From NCBI GenBank assembly GCA_024691465.1, contig JAILNO010000114.1, forward strand, positions 1 through 25,570: a stretch of DNA of 25,570 nucleotides, in the 5' to 3' direction. Positions 6,847-14,436 of this stretch are shown here, in pieces; position 1 is the first letter of the stretch; each line of letters starts with the position of its first letter. The translations under genes and the position numbers were made by a program. This DNA comes from Pseudobutyrivibrio sp. (GTDB taxonomy: Bacteria; Bacillota_A; Clostridia; Lachnospirales; Lachnospiraceae). The notes under the pieces are model-generated. The model saw nothing but the letters and a program-made list of their open reading frames with translations, was not told the origin of the DNA and ran no database searches.

Positions 6847-7788
6847 ATGAAAAGAAATAAGATTTTATTTGTACTGCTATTGCTCATCTCCATTAGCGTG
6901 GTGTCCTATGGCAGTACTTTTGCGTATTTAAAAATTAATAACAAGGATGGTAGACAGGACGATTTACTGGTAATGACCAGCTGTAATCCTGTATATCTTG
7001 CTACCACAAATGTTGTAGGAGACATAGATGGCGTTACAGTGGAAAATCTATCACAGCCAACAACAGGATGTCTTCATGACTATACTCTTACTACAGAGGA
7101 TATGAAAAACCTTTCTGAGGCAGATGTTTTAGTTATTAACGGAAATGGCATGGAGGGTTACCTCGACAATGTAATAGAGGCATATCCAGATTTGCCTATT
7201 ATAGATTCATCTGATGGACTCTTAGATGTAATAGGAGATACCTTATCAGAGGATGATTATAATAAAGCAGAGGAGCTTTTAGCAGAAAACAGTCACATGT
7301 GGATGTCTGATGTCATTCACGAGGGGCAGGCTCTTAATATTGCAAAGGGATTGGCGCAGATTGATACAGAGCATGTAGAAGATTATGCTGCCAATGCAAA
7401 GGAATATTGCAGAGTTATTTCCGAGCGAGTAGACAAGCAGGGTGTAGATGAGCTTTTAGCTGGTGGAAATGTAGCTGTTTTGCACGAGGCTTTTGAATAT
7501 ACTGCATTTTCTGTTGGTGCAGATGTAGTTGCAGTAATGGATCTAGACGAGGAACGTCAGGTCAGTGCTGGAGAGGTTAGCTCATTTATTGATTCCATAA
7601 AGGAAAACGATGTAAAGGTTGTATTTGCAGAATATGATTATGGAAATGCTATGGGCTCGCTTGTTACGGAGCAGACGGATGCAAAGGTTGTATATTTGGA
7701 AACTTTAGTACATGGTTCTTATTCAGGACTTGATTATATTACTGTTCTAAACAAGAATTATGCTGCTATTCGTGCGGTTGTAGAGTAG
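6847..7788 (+). CDS. Zinc/manganese-type ABC transporter substrate-binding protein (ZnuA/TroA family)
   Basis: A 313-aa extracytoplasmic metal-binding protein of the cluster 9 (ZnuA/TroA) family. An N-terminal hydrophobic segment (about 6-23) follows basic residues. There is no clear lipobox cysteine, so it is either an uncleaved membrane anchor or a secreted protein, which is unusual for a Gram-positive cell. Likely metal ligands are H77 (CLHDYT), H150 (NSHMW), H213 (VLHEAF) and an acidic residue near E262. The first segment reads TSCNPVYLATTNVVGD, where the family usually has a similar conserved strand. The long His-rich loop of E. coli ZnuA is absent. The ATPase and permease genes follow directly. 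Zinc is the better guess; manganese cannot be excluded. GAGGG at 6838-6842 serves as a close but plausible ribosome site. Confidence 0.85.
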   Translation: MKRNKILFVLLLLISISVVSYGSTFAYLKINNKDGRQDDLLVMTSCNPVYLATTNVVGDIDGVTVENLSQPTTGCLHDYTLTTEDMKNLSEADVLVINGNGMEGYLDNVIEAYPDLPIIDSSDGLLDVIGDTLSEDDYNKAEELLAENSHMWMSDVIHEGQALNIAKGLAQIDTEHVEDYAANAKEYCRVISERVDKQGVDELLAGGNVAVLHEAFEYTAFSVGADVVAVMDLDEERQVSAGEVSSFIDSIKENDVKVVFAEYDYGNAMGSLVTEQTDAKVVYLETLVHGSYSGLDYITVLNKNYAAIRAVVE

Positions 7789-7806
7789 AGATATAAGGAT
7801 TATTTT

Positions 7807-8568
7807 ATGAAAAAGATTATACCTTGTGGATTTCACTGTATTAAATTCATAAATTTAGGTGTAGCTTTCGGAGACCAGCAGGTGCTGGACAATGTAAATT
7901 TACATGTCCATTGCGGTCAGATGACGGCAGTTATTGGTAGAAATGGTGCCGGTAAATCTACACTGGTACGAGCCGTCCTAGGCGAGGTACCATATTCAGG
8001 AGAAATCCAATTTAAAAACAAAATGGATGGAACAATGCAGGGCCTTAAAATAGGCTATGTTCCACAGACAGTTAATATTGATAGAAATACACCTCTTTCA
8101 GTATATGACTTGTTCCAAAGCTTTACAGGCAAATTACCTATCCTTTTCAAGAGCAAAAAGGAATATGAGCATGTAAAGGAAGCCTTGGCAGAATTTGATG
8201 TGGCTGAGCTTATTGATCAGCCAGTAGGCACCTTATCAGGTGGTCAGCTTCAGAGAGTATTGCTTGCCATGGCTGTGCATGATACTCCAAACCTTCTTCT
8301 TTTAGACGAGCCGGTATCAGGTATTGATAAAAATGGTATGGATGCATTCTATGAAAAGATGGAGTATCTAAAGGAGACTCATGACTTGGCTATTATTTTA
8401 GTCAGCCATGATCTTGATTATGTTTATAAATATGCGGATAACGTAATCTTGATTGATAAGACAGTTACAGCTGCCGGCAAGCCAAAGCAGGTATTTGAAT
8501 CTGAGGCATTCAAAAAGGTGTTTGGAACTGGGGCAGTAGGAGATTTGGAGGTGGATGCAAATGTTTAA
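7807..8568 (+). CDS. Zinc/manganese-type ABC transporter ATPase (ZnuC-like)
   Basis: A 253-aa ABC ATPase energising the importer. Walker A is GRNGAGKST (44-52), the Q-loop is YVPQ (84-87), the signature LSGGQLQR is at 143-150, Walker B LLLLDEP at 163-169, and the switch histidine is H201 (VSHD). It lies 18 bases after the binding-protein gene and overlaps the permease gene by 8 bases. Its closest relatives by pattern are ZnuC/AdcC/TroB ATPases. A short 10-residue N-terminal extension precedes the usual start of the fold, so a later start is conceivable, but no better ribosome site was seen. Confidence 0.92.
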   Translation: MKKIIPCGFHCIKFINLGVAFGDQQVLDNVNLHVHCGQMTAVIGRNGAGKSTLVRAVLGEVPYSGEIQFKNKMDGTMQGLKIGYVPQTVNIDRNTPLSVYDLFQSFTGKLPILFKSKKEYEHVKEALAEFDVAELIDQPVGTLSGGQLQRVLLAMAVHDTPNLLLLDEPVSGIDKNGMDAFYEKMEYLKETHDLAIILVSHDLDYVYKYADNVILIDKTVTAAGKPKQVFESEAFKKVFGTGAVGDLEVDANV

Positions 8569-9364
8569 TGAAATGTTTAGCTATACCTTCATGATTAGAG
8601 CAACCATAGCTATACTTTTGATTTCGCCGTTGTTTGGAATGGTGGGCACTATGATTGTTCAAAAGAGAATGGCATATTTTAGTGATGCCTTAGGTCATTC
8701 AGCCCTTACAGGTATTGCCATTGGTGTTATTTTTGGTATCGGAAATACCACTATATCCATGGTAATATTTGCCATTATTTTTGCATTACTGCTTAACTAT
8801 ATTTCGAGAAAGGGACTTACATCCTCGGATACATTGATATCTGTATTTGCCAGCTGCGCTACAGCGTTAGGTCTTGCAATTCTTTCTCGCGGCGGTAGCT
8901 TTTCAAATTACTCAGCCATCTTGGTAGGTGATATTTTATCCATTACAGTACCTGAGATTATTCAGCTGATTGTTTTATTTGCAATTATTTTGGTATTCTG
9001 GTGCATCAGCATCAACAGATTGACAGCCATCAGTGTACATTCCACATTGGCAAAGAGCCGTAGTATTTCTGTTCGTGTAATGGAAGATTTATTCGCAGTG
9101 CTTATAGCGCTTCTTGTAATGCTTTCTATTAAGTGGGTAGGTATTTTATTAATTAACGCATTGTTAATTTTACCAGCCGCCAGCAGCAGAAATATTTCTG
9201 AGAATTTTAGAGAGTATACCTACTTCTCAATTATCTTTAGTGTATTCTCTGGAGTATGTGGATTGTTCGTATCATATTTCACAGATATGGCCACAGGCCC
9301 TATGATTGTTATCGTTGCCAGCGTTATTTATTTCGCTACATACGTATACGGAAAAAATAAATAA
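8561..9364 (+). CDS. Zinc/manganese-type ABC transporter permease (ZnuB-like)
   Basis: A 267-aa integral membrane permease of the ABC-3 family with seven to nine hydrophobic segments, including a cytoplasmic coupling region around the SHSTLAKSRSI segment. The SD GGAGGT at 8547-8552 is 8 bases before ATG 8561. The in-frame ATG at 8555 is too close to it, so 8561 is chosen. The gene overlaps the end of the ATPase gene. A strong terminator at 9453-9494 ends the unit. Together the three genes form a complete importer. Confidence 0.9.
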   Translation: MFNEMFSYTFMIRATIAILLISPLFGMVGTMIVQKRMAYFSDALGHSALTGIAIGVIFGIGNTTISMVIFAIIFALLLNYISRKGLTSSDTLISVFASCATALGLAILSRGGSFSNYSAILVGDILSITVPEIIQLIVLFAIILVFWCISINRLTAISVHSTLAKSRSISVRVMEDLFAVLIALLVMLSIKWVGILLINALLILPAASSRNISENFREYTYFSIIFSVFSGVCGLFVSYFTDMATGPMIVIVASVIYFATYVYGKNK

Positions 9365-9419
9365 GCTTGTCGTAAATTTGAAATAAAAGTTAATAGTAAA
9401 AGTGTGAACTTTTAGTGAA

Positions 9420-9446
9420 ACATCTTTTCAAATGTGAAAAGGATGT
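9420..9446 (+). other. Hairpin upstream of the transporter terminator
   Basis: ACATCTTTTCA (9420-9430) pairs with TGAAAAGGATGT (9435-9446) with one bulge. No T run follows. It may protect the 3' end of the transporter mRNA. Confidence 0.4.
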
Positions 9447-9452
9447 TAATAT

Positions 9453-9494
9453 AGAGTTATAGATTACTGGAAAAGTATCTATGACTCTTTTTTT
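9453..9494 (+). terminator. Intrinsic terminator of the metal transporter operon
   Basis: AGAGTTATAGATTACT and AAGTATCTATGACTCT form a stem with one mismatch and one bulge, followed by seven T (9488-9494). It separates the transporter from the flagellin genes. Confidence 0.8.
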
Positions 9495-9579
9495 ATAACT
9501 TTTTACCCGGATAACTAAGCAGTATATCACGCGAGTACTGTATGTTATATATGACTAAATAACTTATGTGCTTTGCACG

Positions 9580-9620
9580 CCTTGAGAATGGATTCTCAAG
9601 GGTATCTACAAGGAGGTAGA
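9580..9620 (+). promoter_or_regulatory. CsrA-type two-hairpin leader of the first flagellin gene
   Basis: Hairpin 1 is CCTTGAGA (9580-9587) and TCTCAAGG (9594-9601) with hexaloop ATGGAT. Hairpin 2 is TCTAC (9605-9609) and GTAGA (9616-9620) with hexaloop AAGGAG, which is the Shine-Dalgarno sequence. Both loops carry A-N-GGA, the CsrA recognition core, and the second fits the consensus RUACARGGAUGU closely. The GGA triplets are 22 nt apart (9590 and 9612). CsrA binding here would block translation, as for Bacillus hag mRNA. The promoter of this gene was not found with confidence; 9507-9514 resembles a sigma-28 -10 but lacks a -35. Confidence 0.6.
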
Positions 9621-9624
9621 ATTT

Positions 9625-11010
9625 ATGGTAGTACAACATAACATGCAAGCATCTAATGCTTCTAGAATGCTCAACATTACTTCAAACGCACAGGCTAAGT
9701 CAACTGAGAAACTTTCTTCTGGTTATAGAATTAACCGTGCAGCAGATGACGCAGCTGGTCTTTCAATTTCTGAGAAGATGCGTAAGCAGATCAGAGGTCT
9801 TGATCAGGCATCTACAAACGCACAGGACGGTGTTTCTGCAGTACAGACAGCTGAAGGTGCTTTAACAGAAGTACACTCAATGCTTCAGAGAATGAACGAG
9901 CTAGCAGTACAGGCTTCAAACGGAACTAACAGTGAGTCTGATAGATCTTCTATCCAGGATGAGATTGATCAGCTTACAACAGAAATCGATCGTGTTGCTG
10001 AGACAACAAAGTTCAACGAGACATACCTTCTTAAGGGTGGTAACGGTGAGAAGACTATTAGATTAGCAGCTCATGATGCAGGTCTTAACGGAACTCTTAT
10101 CTCTAACACAACTAAGGCTACATTCCAGATGAAGACTCTTGATGTTGGTGATACTTACACAATTGGTGGTACTAAGTATGAGATCGGTGCTACAACAGTA
10201 AGCGCAGCTCTTAAGGCAGTTAAACTTACTAATGGTACATCAAGTCTTTCAACTGGTGATGTTATCACAATCGATGGTAAGTCTTACACAATCGCTGGTA
10301 CTACAGATATTAGCCAGGCTCAGATTTCTGCAGCTAAGGTTAATAAAATTGCTAGTAAGGGATCTACAATCGAGTTCAATGGTAATAGCGCAACAGTATT
10401 CTCTGATACAGTTAAAGATGGTGTTGACCAGAACAACAAGACACTTATTAAGGCAACAATAGCTTACTCTAAGGTTAAGACAGAGCTTACAGCTGCATCT
10501 TCAATCGGTGCAACTACTCGTGCATCAGTTAGCTTCACTGAAGCTACTGGAGCAACATACCAGAACTTCACAATTACTCGTGGTTCTACTAAGACACAGA
10601 ACGCTCTTGACTTTAACTTACATGTAGGTTCTGACGCCGACATGACAAATAAGATCGGTGTTACAATCGAAACAATGAGTTCTAAGAACCTTGGTATCTC
10701 AGGTATTAACGTATCTGATGCTACAGGTAAGGCTGCTACATATGCAATCGACGCTATTGCAGACGCAGTTTCTAAGGTATCTGCTCAGAGATCTGCACTT
10801 GGTGCTATCCAGAACAGATTAGAGCACACAATCGCTAACGTAGATAACGTAGTTGAGAATACTAACGCAGCTGAGTCTCGTATCCGTGATACAGATATGG
10901 CTGATGAGATGGTTACATACAGCAAGAATAATATTCTTGCTCAGGCAGGTCAGGCAATGCTTGCTCAGGCTAACCAGTCTACACAGGGCGTACTCTCAAT
11001 CCTCGGATAA
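9625..11010 (+). CDS. fliC: Flagellin, first of two tandem copies
   Basis: A 461-aa flagellin, the exported filament subunit. The N-terminal D0/D1 helices (1 to about 140, MVVQHNMQ onward) and C-terminal D1/D0 helices (about 340-461, ending TQGVLSILG) match the family. The segment [10 protein letters not shown] (87-96) matches the region recognised by TLR5 in other flagellins. The central variable domain has two related beta modules ([15 protein letters not shown] and [15 protein letters not shown]), suggesting an internal duplication. There is no signal peptide, as expected for type III export. Codon use is strongly biased, implying very high expression. AAGGAGG is held in a hairpin loop 8 bases before the ATG. 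A strong terminator follows. The choice between symbols fliC and hag is naming only. Confidence 0.97.
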   Translation: MVVQHNMQASNASRMLNITSNAQAKSTEKLSSGYRINRAADDAAGLSISEKMRKQIRGLDQASTNAQDGVSAVQTAEGALTEVHSMLQRMNELAVQASNGTNSESDRSSIQDEIDQLTTEIDRVAETTKFNETYLLKGGNGEKTIRLAAHDAGLNGTLISNTTKATFQMKTLDVGDTYTIGGTKYEIGATTVSAALKAVKLTNGTSSLSTGDVITIDGKSYTIAGTTDISQAQISAAKVNKIASKGSTIEFNGNSATVFSDTVKDGVDQNNKTLIKATIAYSKVKTELTAASSIGATTRASVSFTEATGATYQNFTITRGSTKTQNALDFNLHVGSDADMTNKIGVTIETMSSKNLGISGINVSDATGKAATYAIDAIADAVSKVSAQRSALGAIQNRLEHTIANVDNVVENTNAAESRIRDTDMADEMVTYSKNNILAQAGQAMLAQANQSTQGVLSILG

Positions 11011-11049
11011 TCTAACTAATAGATAATTCCAGTTATTCGTTTCGCGCAG

Positions 11050-11067
11050 ACTAGTTAAATAACTAGT
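11050..11067 (+). other. Short palindromic hairpin before the flagellin terminator
   Basis: ACTAGTTA (11050-11057) and TAACTAGT (11060-11067) are perfect complements. Lying between the stop codon and the terminator, it may stabilise the mRNA 3' end. Confidence 0.4.
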
Positions 11068-11073
11068 ACATCT

Positions 11074-11103
11074 AGAGGCTCCTCGATAGAGGGGCCTCTT
11101 TTT
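11074..11103 (+). terminator. Intrinsic terminator of the first flagellin gene
   Basis: AGAGGCTCCTC (11074-11084) pairs with GAGGGGCCTCT (11089-11099), 11 bp with one G-T wobble and loop GATA, followed by T's to 11103. Confidence 0.88.
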
Positions 11104-11204
11104 GTGATTAAAAATAATTTAAGATAAAGCTAAAGTTTTTTTATGCAACTCCGATAAAAAGTATAGATGAATAAATCATCTACAGAAACTTTACAACTTA
11201 ATAG

Positions 11205-11232
11205 TGAAGTTATACTACATTATTCCCGATTA
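11205..11232 (+). promoter_or_regulatory. Sigma-28-type promoter of the second flagellin gene
   Basis: TGAAGTTA (11205-11212), a 12-base spacer and CCCGATTA (11225-11232) match the flagellar sigma consensus at 6/8 and 6/8. The spacer is one base longer than usual. Transcription would start near 11239. Confidence 0.6.
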
Positions 11233-11238
11233 TGCAGA

Positions 11239-11411
11239 GACAATCTGTAGCGTTGGGACATGATTTCTACTCTGGTAATTAGCGGTGGTTGGTCACACCG
11301 CTGGTTATATAGATACTGGAAATGTAGCCTAAAGTATGTAACATTCCATATCATGGACCATTCCTTAGGAATGGTAGTAACGAAAAATATTAATGTTTAT
11401 GCAATATGCAT
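11239..11411 (+). other. Long structured 5' leader of the second flagellin mRNA
   Basis: About 220 bases separate the predicted start point from the ATG. This part contains AGCGGTG/CACCGCT (11281-11287 with 11296-11302) and ACCATTCC/GGAATGGT (11357-11364 with 11368-11375). No convincing gene lies here: although the frame is open from 11260, it has no ribosome site there and flagellin begins at MVVQ. Confidence 0.5.
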
Positions 11412-11453
11412 CTCTCATGAATGGAATCGTGGGAGTATCTACAAGGAGGTAGA
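11412..11453 (+). promoter_or_regulatory. CsrA-type two-hairpin leader of the second flagellin gene
   Basis: Hairpin 1 is CTCTCATGA (11412-11420) and TCGTGGGAG (11427-11435), all nine pairs formed with G-T wobbles, with hexaloop ATGGAA. Hairpin 2 is TCTAC (11438-11442) and GTAGA (11449-11453) with hexaloop AAGGAG, the ribosome site. The GGA triplets at 11423 and 11445 are 22 nt apart, exactly as in the first flagellin leader, although the hairpin 1 stem sequence is different. Conserved structure with changed stem bases argues for a functional RNA. Confidence 0.62.
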
Positions 11454-11457
11454 AATT

Positions 11458-12864
11458 ATGGTAGTACAACACAATATGCAGGCAGCTAATGCTTCAAGAA
11501 TGCTTAATATCACAACAAACGCTCAGTCTAAGTCAACTGAGAAACTTTCATCAGGTTTTAGAATTAACCGCGCAGCAGATGATGCAGCTGGTCTTTCAAT
11601 TTCTGAGAAGATGAGAAAGCAGATTAGAGGTCTAGATCAGGCTTCAACTAATGCATCAGATGGTATCTCAGCAGTGCAAACCGCCGAGGGTGCCCTTACA
11701 GAAGTACACTCAATGCTTCAACGTATGAACGAATTAGCAGTTCAGGCAGCTAACGGAACTAACAGTGAGTCTGATAGAACATCCATCCAGGATGAGATTA
11801 ATCAGCTTACCACTGAAATTGATCGTGTCGCTGAAACAACGAAGTTCAACGAGACATACTTGCTGAAGGGCGGAAACGGGGACAAAACTTTGAGAGTCTA
11901 TGCTCATGACGCAGGCTTGGTTGGTACCCTTACCCAGAATACAACTACAGCAACATTCCAGATGAAGAAGCTCGAAGTAGGAGATACTTATACAATAGGT
12001 GGAACAACCTATAATATAGGTGCTACTACAGTGCAGAAAGCTCTGGCAGCTATTAAGATCGAGATGAATGGAACTGCTCCAAAACTCGATGCGGGTGAGG
12101 TTATCACAATTGATGGCAAATCATACACAATTGACACAACAACTGATATATCTCAGGCACATATTTCAGCAGCAAAAGTTATGAAGCTTGCTAACAGTGG
12201 ATCTACACTGGGATTCAACGGTTTAACAGCCACAGTATTCTCTGATAATGTTATAAATGGTGTGGATCAGAACAACAAGCAACTCATAACAGCCACAGTG
12301 GCATATGCAAAGGTTAAGACCGAGCTAACAGCTGCTAGTTCAATTGGAGCAACAGATGAGCGCGCTACGGTTGGCAATTATGTTGAGAAGGAAGCAACTG
12401 ACGGAACAACATTCGTCAACTTCACAATTCAGCGAGGCAAGGTATATACTCAGAATTCACTCTCATTCAATCTACATGTTGGTTCAGATGCCGATATGAC
12501 TAATAAGATTGGTGTTGAGATTGAGACCATGAGTGCTAAGAACCTTGGTATCGATGGATTAAATGTATCAGACTCAACAGGCAAAGCAGCAACTTACGCA
12601 ATTGATTCAATTGCTGATGCTTTAGCTAAGGTTTCAGCACAGCGTTCATCACTGGGTGCTATTCAGAACAGACTCGAGCACTCTATAGCAAATCTTGACA
12701 ACGTAGTTGAGAACACTAATGCCGCTGAATCACGTATCCGTGATACAGATATGGCAGGCGAGATGGTTACATACAGCAAGAACAATATTCTTGCTCAGGC
12801 AGGCCAGTCAATGCTCGCACAGGCTAATCAGGCAACTCAGGGAGTTCTCTCATTACTTGGTTAA
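11458..12864 (+). CDS. fliC: Flagellin, second of two tandem copies
   Basis: A 468-aa flagellin, a paralogue of the first copy, nearly identical in the D0/D1 helices and diverged in the central domain. [10 protein letters not shown] is present near residue 87, and the C-terminus ends TQGVLSLLG. The ATG at 11458 is chosen because it follows AAGGAGG and matches the start of the first copy; upstream codons from 11260 have no support. Compared with the first copy, synonymous sites are less biased (for example more GCC, ACC and CTC), suggesting lower expression or a different history. It has its own sigma-28-type promoter and long leader, so its level can differ from the first copy. A terminator follows. 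Confidence 0.96.
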   Translation: MVVQHNMQAANASRMLNITTNAQSKSTEKLSSGFRINRAADDAAGLSISEKMRKQIRGLDQASTNASDGISAVQTAEGALTEVHSMLQRMNELAVQAANGTNSESDRTSIQDEINQLTTEIDRVAETTKFNETYLLKGGNGDKTLRVYAHDAGLVGTLTQNTTTATFQMKKLEVGDTYTIGGTTYNIGATTVQKALAAIKIEMNGTAPKLDAGEVITIDGKSYTIDTTTDISQAHISAAKVMKLANSGSTLGFNGLTATVFSDNVINGVDQNNKQLITATVAYAKVKTELTAASSIGATDERATVGNYVEKEATDGTTFVNFTIQRGKVYTQNSLSFNLHVGSDADMTNKIGVEIETMSAKNLGIDGLNVSDSTGKAATYAIDSIADALAKVSAQRSSLGAIQNRLEHSIANLDNVVENTNAAESRIRDTDMAGEMVTYSKNNILAQAGQSMLAQANQATQGVLSLLG

Positions 12865-12886
12865 TATTAGCGTGGCCAAACGCATA

Positions 12887-12902
12887 AGTACTTTCGAGTA
12901 CT
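12887..12902 (+). other. Short hairpin with TTCG tetraloop after the second flagellin gene
   Basis: AGTACT, TTCG, AGTACT forms a stable UUCG-capped stem in RNA, just before the terminator. It may block 3' decay. Confidence 0.45.
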
Positions 12903-12913
12903 ATCCACAAAAT

Positions 12914-12939
12914 GGCGTCCCTCAGGGGACGCCTTTTTT
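12914..12939 (+). terminator. Intrinsic terminator of the second flagellin gene
   Basis: GGCGTCCC (12914-12921) pairs with GGGACGCC (12926-12933) around TCAG, followed by six T. Confidence 0.92.
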
Positions 12940-12948
12940 AGTCTTACC

Positions 12949-12977
12949 TTGAAATATGTAGGGCAAACCCGTATAAT
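12949..12977 (+). promoter_or_regulatory. Sigma-A promoter of apt
   Basis: TTGAAA (12949-12954), a 17-base spacer and a perfect TATAAT (12972-12977). The predicted start near 12984 leaves a leader of about 79 bases with a small TTCCAATTGGAA palindrome at 13020-13031. Confidence 0.75.
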
Positions 12978-13062
12978 AAATAAGGATAATATCTTTTTTA
13001 TCCGGCTGATTATGGTACCTTCCAATTGGAAAATATTAGGTGCCACATATAAAGGAGTCGTA

Positions 13063-13587
13063 ATGAAGAAAGTAGAAGATTACATAAGAACTATTCCGGA
13101 TTTTCCAGAACCAGGTATTATGTTCAGAGATGTTACTAGTATCCTTCAGGATGCAGATGGATTTCAGCTTGCTATAGATGAAATGAAGAAGATTCTTGAG
13201 GATGTAGATTGTGATGTGATTGCAGGAGCAGAGAGCCGCGGATTCATCTTCGGCGCACCACTTGCTTATGCACTTCACAAGCCATTCGTACTTGTACGTA
13301 AGAAGGGTAAGCTTCCTTGTGAGACAATCGAGCAGGAGTATGAGCTTGAGTACGGTACAGCTACTATTGAGATGCATAAGGATGCAATCAAGCCAGGTCA
13401 GAAGGTAGTCATCGTAGACGATCTAATTGCTACAGGCGGTACTATCGAGGCAGCTTGCAAGCTCGTTGAGGAGCTTGGCGGCGAGGTTGTTAAGATCGTA
13501 TTCCTTATGGAGCTTGCAGGACTTAATGGTCGTGAGAAGCTTGCTAAGTACGATGTGGCATCAGTAGTTACATACGAAGGCAAGTAA
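13063..13587 (+). CDS. apt: Adenine phosphoribosyltransferase
   Basis: A 174-aa purine salvage enzyme that makes AMP from adenine and PRPP. The PRPP-binding motif VVIVDDLIATGGT is at 116-128, and the conserved N-terminal segment IPDFPEPGIMFRDVTS is at 11-26, both typical of Apt. Length is normal. The frame is open upstream to 12949, but AAAGGAG at 13051-13057 fixes the ATG at 13063. It has its own promoter and terminator, so it is monocistronic. Confidence 0.97.
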   Translation: MKKVEDYIRTIPDFPEPGIMFRDVTSILQDADGFQLAIDEMKKILEDVDCDVIAGAESRGFIFGAPLAYALHKPFVLVRKKGKLPCETIEQEYELEYGTATIEMHKDAIKPGQKVVIVDDLIATGGTIEAACKLVEELGGEVVKIVFLMELAGLNGREKLAKYDVASVVTYEGK

Positions 13588-13604
13588 TTATTGGACTTAT
13601 TATT

Positions 13605-13638
13605 GGGTAGTACATTAGTTTATGTGCTACCCTTTTTT
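13605..13638 (+). terminator. Intrinsic terminator of apt
   Basis: GGGTAGTACAT (13605-13615) pairs with ATGTGCTACCC (13622-13632), 11 bp with one wobble, followed by six T. Confidence 0.92.
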
Positions 13639-13649
13639 AGTATAGGTTT

Positions 13650-13671
13650 TTGATTTTCCTCAGAAAATCAA
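13650..13671 (+). other. Hairpin upstream of trmO
   Basis: TTGATTTTC (13650-13658) and GAAAATCAA (13663-13671) pair perfectly around CTCA. There is no T run after it. It is probably a leader hairpin, role unknown. Confidence 0.4.
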
Positions 13672-13703
13672 GAAACAGACTTTCAACTGCGGATGGAGTA
13701 TAT

Positions 13704-14378
13704 ATGGAATTAGTTAAGATAGCAACCATACACACAGGTTTTACACAGAAGTTTGGTATACCTAGACAGAGCGGACTAGTTAATGAGATAGGATATATAG
13801 TATTTGAGCCTGAGTATAGGGATCCTAATTATATAGAGGGGATTACCGATTACGATTATCTTTGGCTTATATGGGAGTTCTCTAAGAACAAGAGATTGGA
13901 GGGGGCCACAGTGAGACCACCTAGACTAGGTGGTCAGAAGCATATGGGTGTGTTCGCCACCAGAGCTCCATTTCGCCCTAACAATATAGGACTATCCTCT
14001 GTGAGATTAGAGGAAGTGAGAGTTACTGAGGATGAGGGCAGTGTACTTATAGTCAGTGGAGTGGATATGTTAGATGGCACACCAATCTACGATATCAAGC
14101 CCTATATTCCATATGCTGATGTCCATGTTGAGGCCAGGGGAGGCTTCACTGATGATCTTTCAAAGGGAGCGCAGGTGCAGGTGGATTTCCCTGAGGAATT
14201 ACTTGATAGGCTCCCAAGTGATATTAGAGATTCTGCAAATGAAGTCCTAAGGCAGGATCCAAGAGCTGGCTATGATAGGGACAAGAATCGAGAATTTAGG
14301 CTAGCTTATCATGGATACGACATAGTGTTCGTTGCAAATGAAGACAAGCTTATTGTAACTGACGTTATTGAATTATAG
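13704..14378 (+). CDS. trmO: tRNA (N6-threonylcarbamoyladenosine37-N6)-methyltransferase TrmO family (TsaA/YaeB)
   Basis: A 224-aa SAM-dependent enzyme that methylates t6A37 of threonine tRNA in E. coli. The diagnostic segment GVFATRAPFRPNNIGLS is at 82-98 (the family has ATRSPFRPNPIGLS), with DGTPIYDIKPYIPYAD further on; RPPRLGG at 71-77 is also typical. The frame extends upstream to 13650, but GGAG at 13694-13697 points to ATG 13704, where homology begins. Codons such as ATA, AGG and GGG are more frequent than in the neighbouring highly expressed genes. rhaD follows after 58 bases without an intervening terminator, so read-through is possible. Confidence 0.92.
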   Translation: MELVKIATIHTGFTQKFGIPRQSGLVNEIGYIVFEPEYRDPNYIEGITDYDYLWLIWEFSKNKRLEGATVRPPRLGGQKHMGVFATRAPFRPNNIGLSSVRLEEVRVTEDEGSVLIVSGVDMLDGTPIYDIKPYIPYADVHVEARGGFTDDLSKGAQVQVDFPEELLDRLPSDIRDSANEVLRQDPRAGYDRDKNREFRLAYHGYDIVFVANEDKLIVTDVIEL

Positions 14379-14381
14379 TTG

Positions 14382-14422
14382 AGGTAAGGTATCATATAAC
14401 TGTGATTCGTATACTTTTACCT
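14382..14422 (+). other. Hairpin abutting the rhaD ribosome site
   Basis: AGGTAA-G-GTAT (14382-14392) pairs with ATAC-TT-TTACCT (14411-14422) around an 18-base loop. The ribosome site AAGGAGGG follows directly, so folding could influence rhaD translation. No clear promoter was found in this 58-base gap. Confidence 0.4.
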
Positions 14423-14436
14423 AAGGAGGGAATTAT

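Noticed and set aside
9484..9514. Sigma-28 promoter for the first flagellin gene (CCGGATAA at 9507-9514)
   Set aside because: The -10 has a misplaced G and no TAAA-like -35 lies at an acceptable distance; the region also overlaps the upstream terminator.
11260..11457. N-terminal extension of the second flagellin from the upstream in-frame ATG
   Set aside because: The ribosome site and the match to the first flagellin fix the start at 11458; the extension would cover the RNA leader structures.
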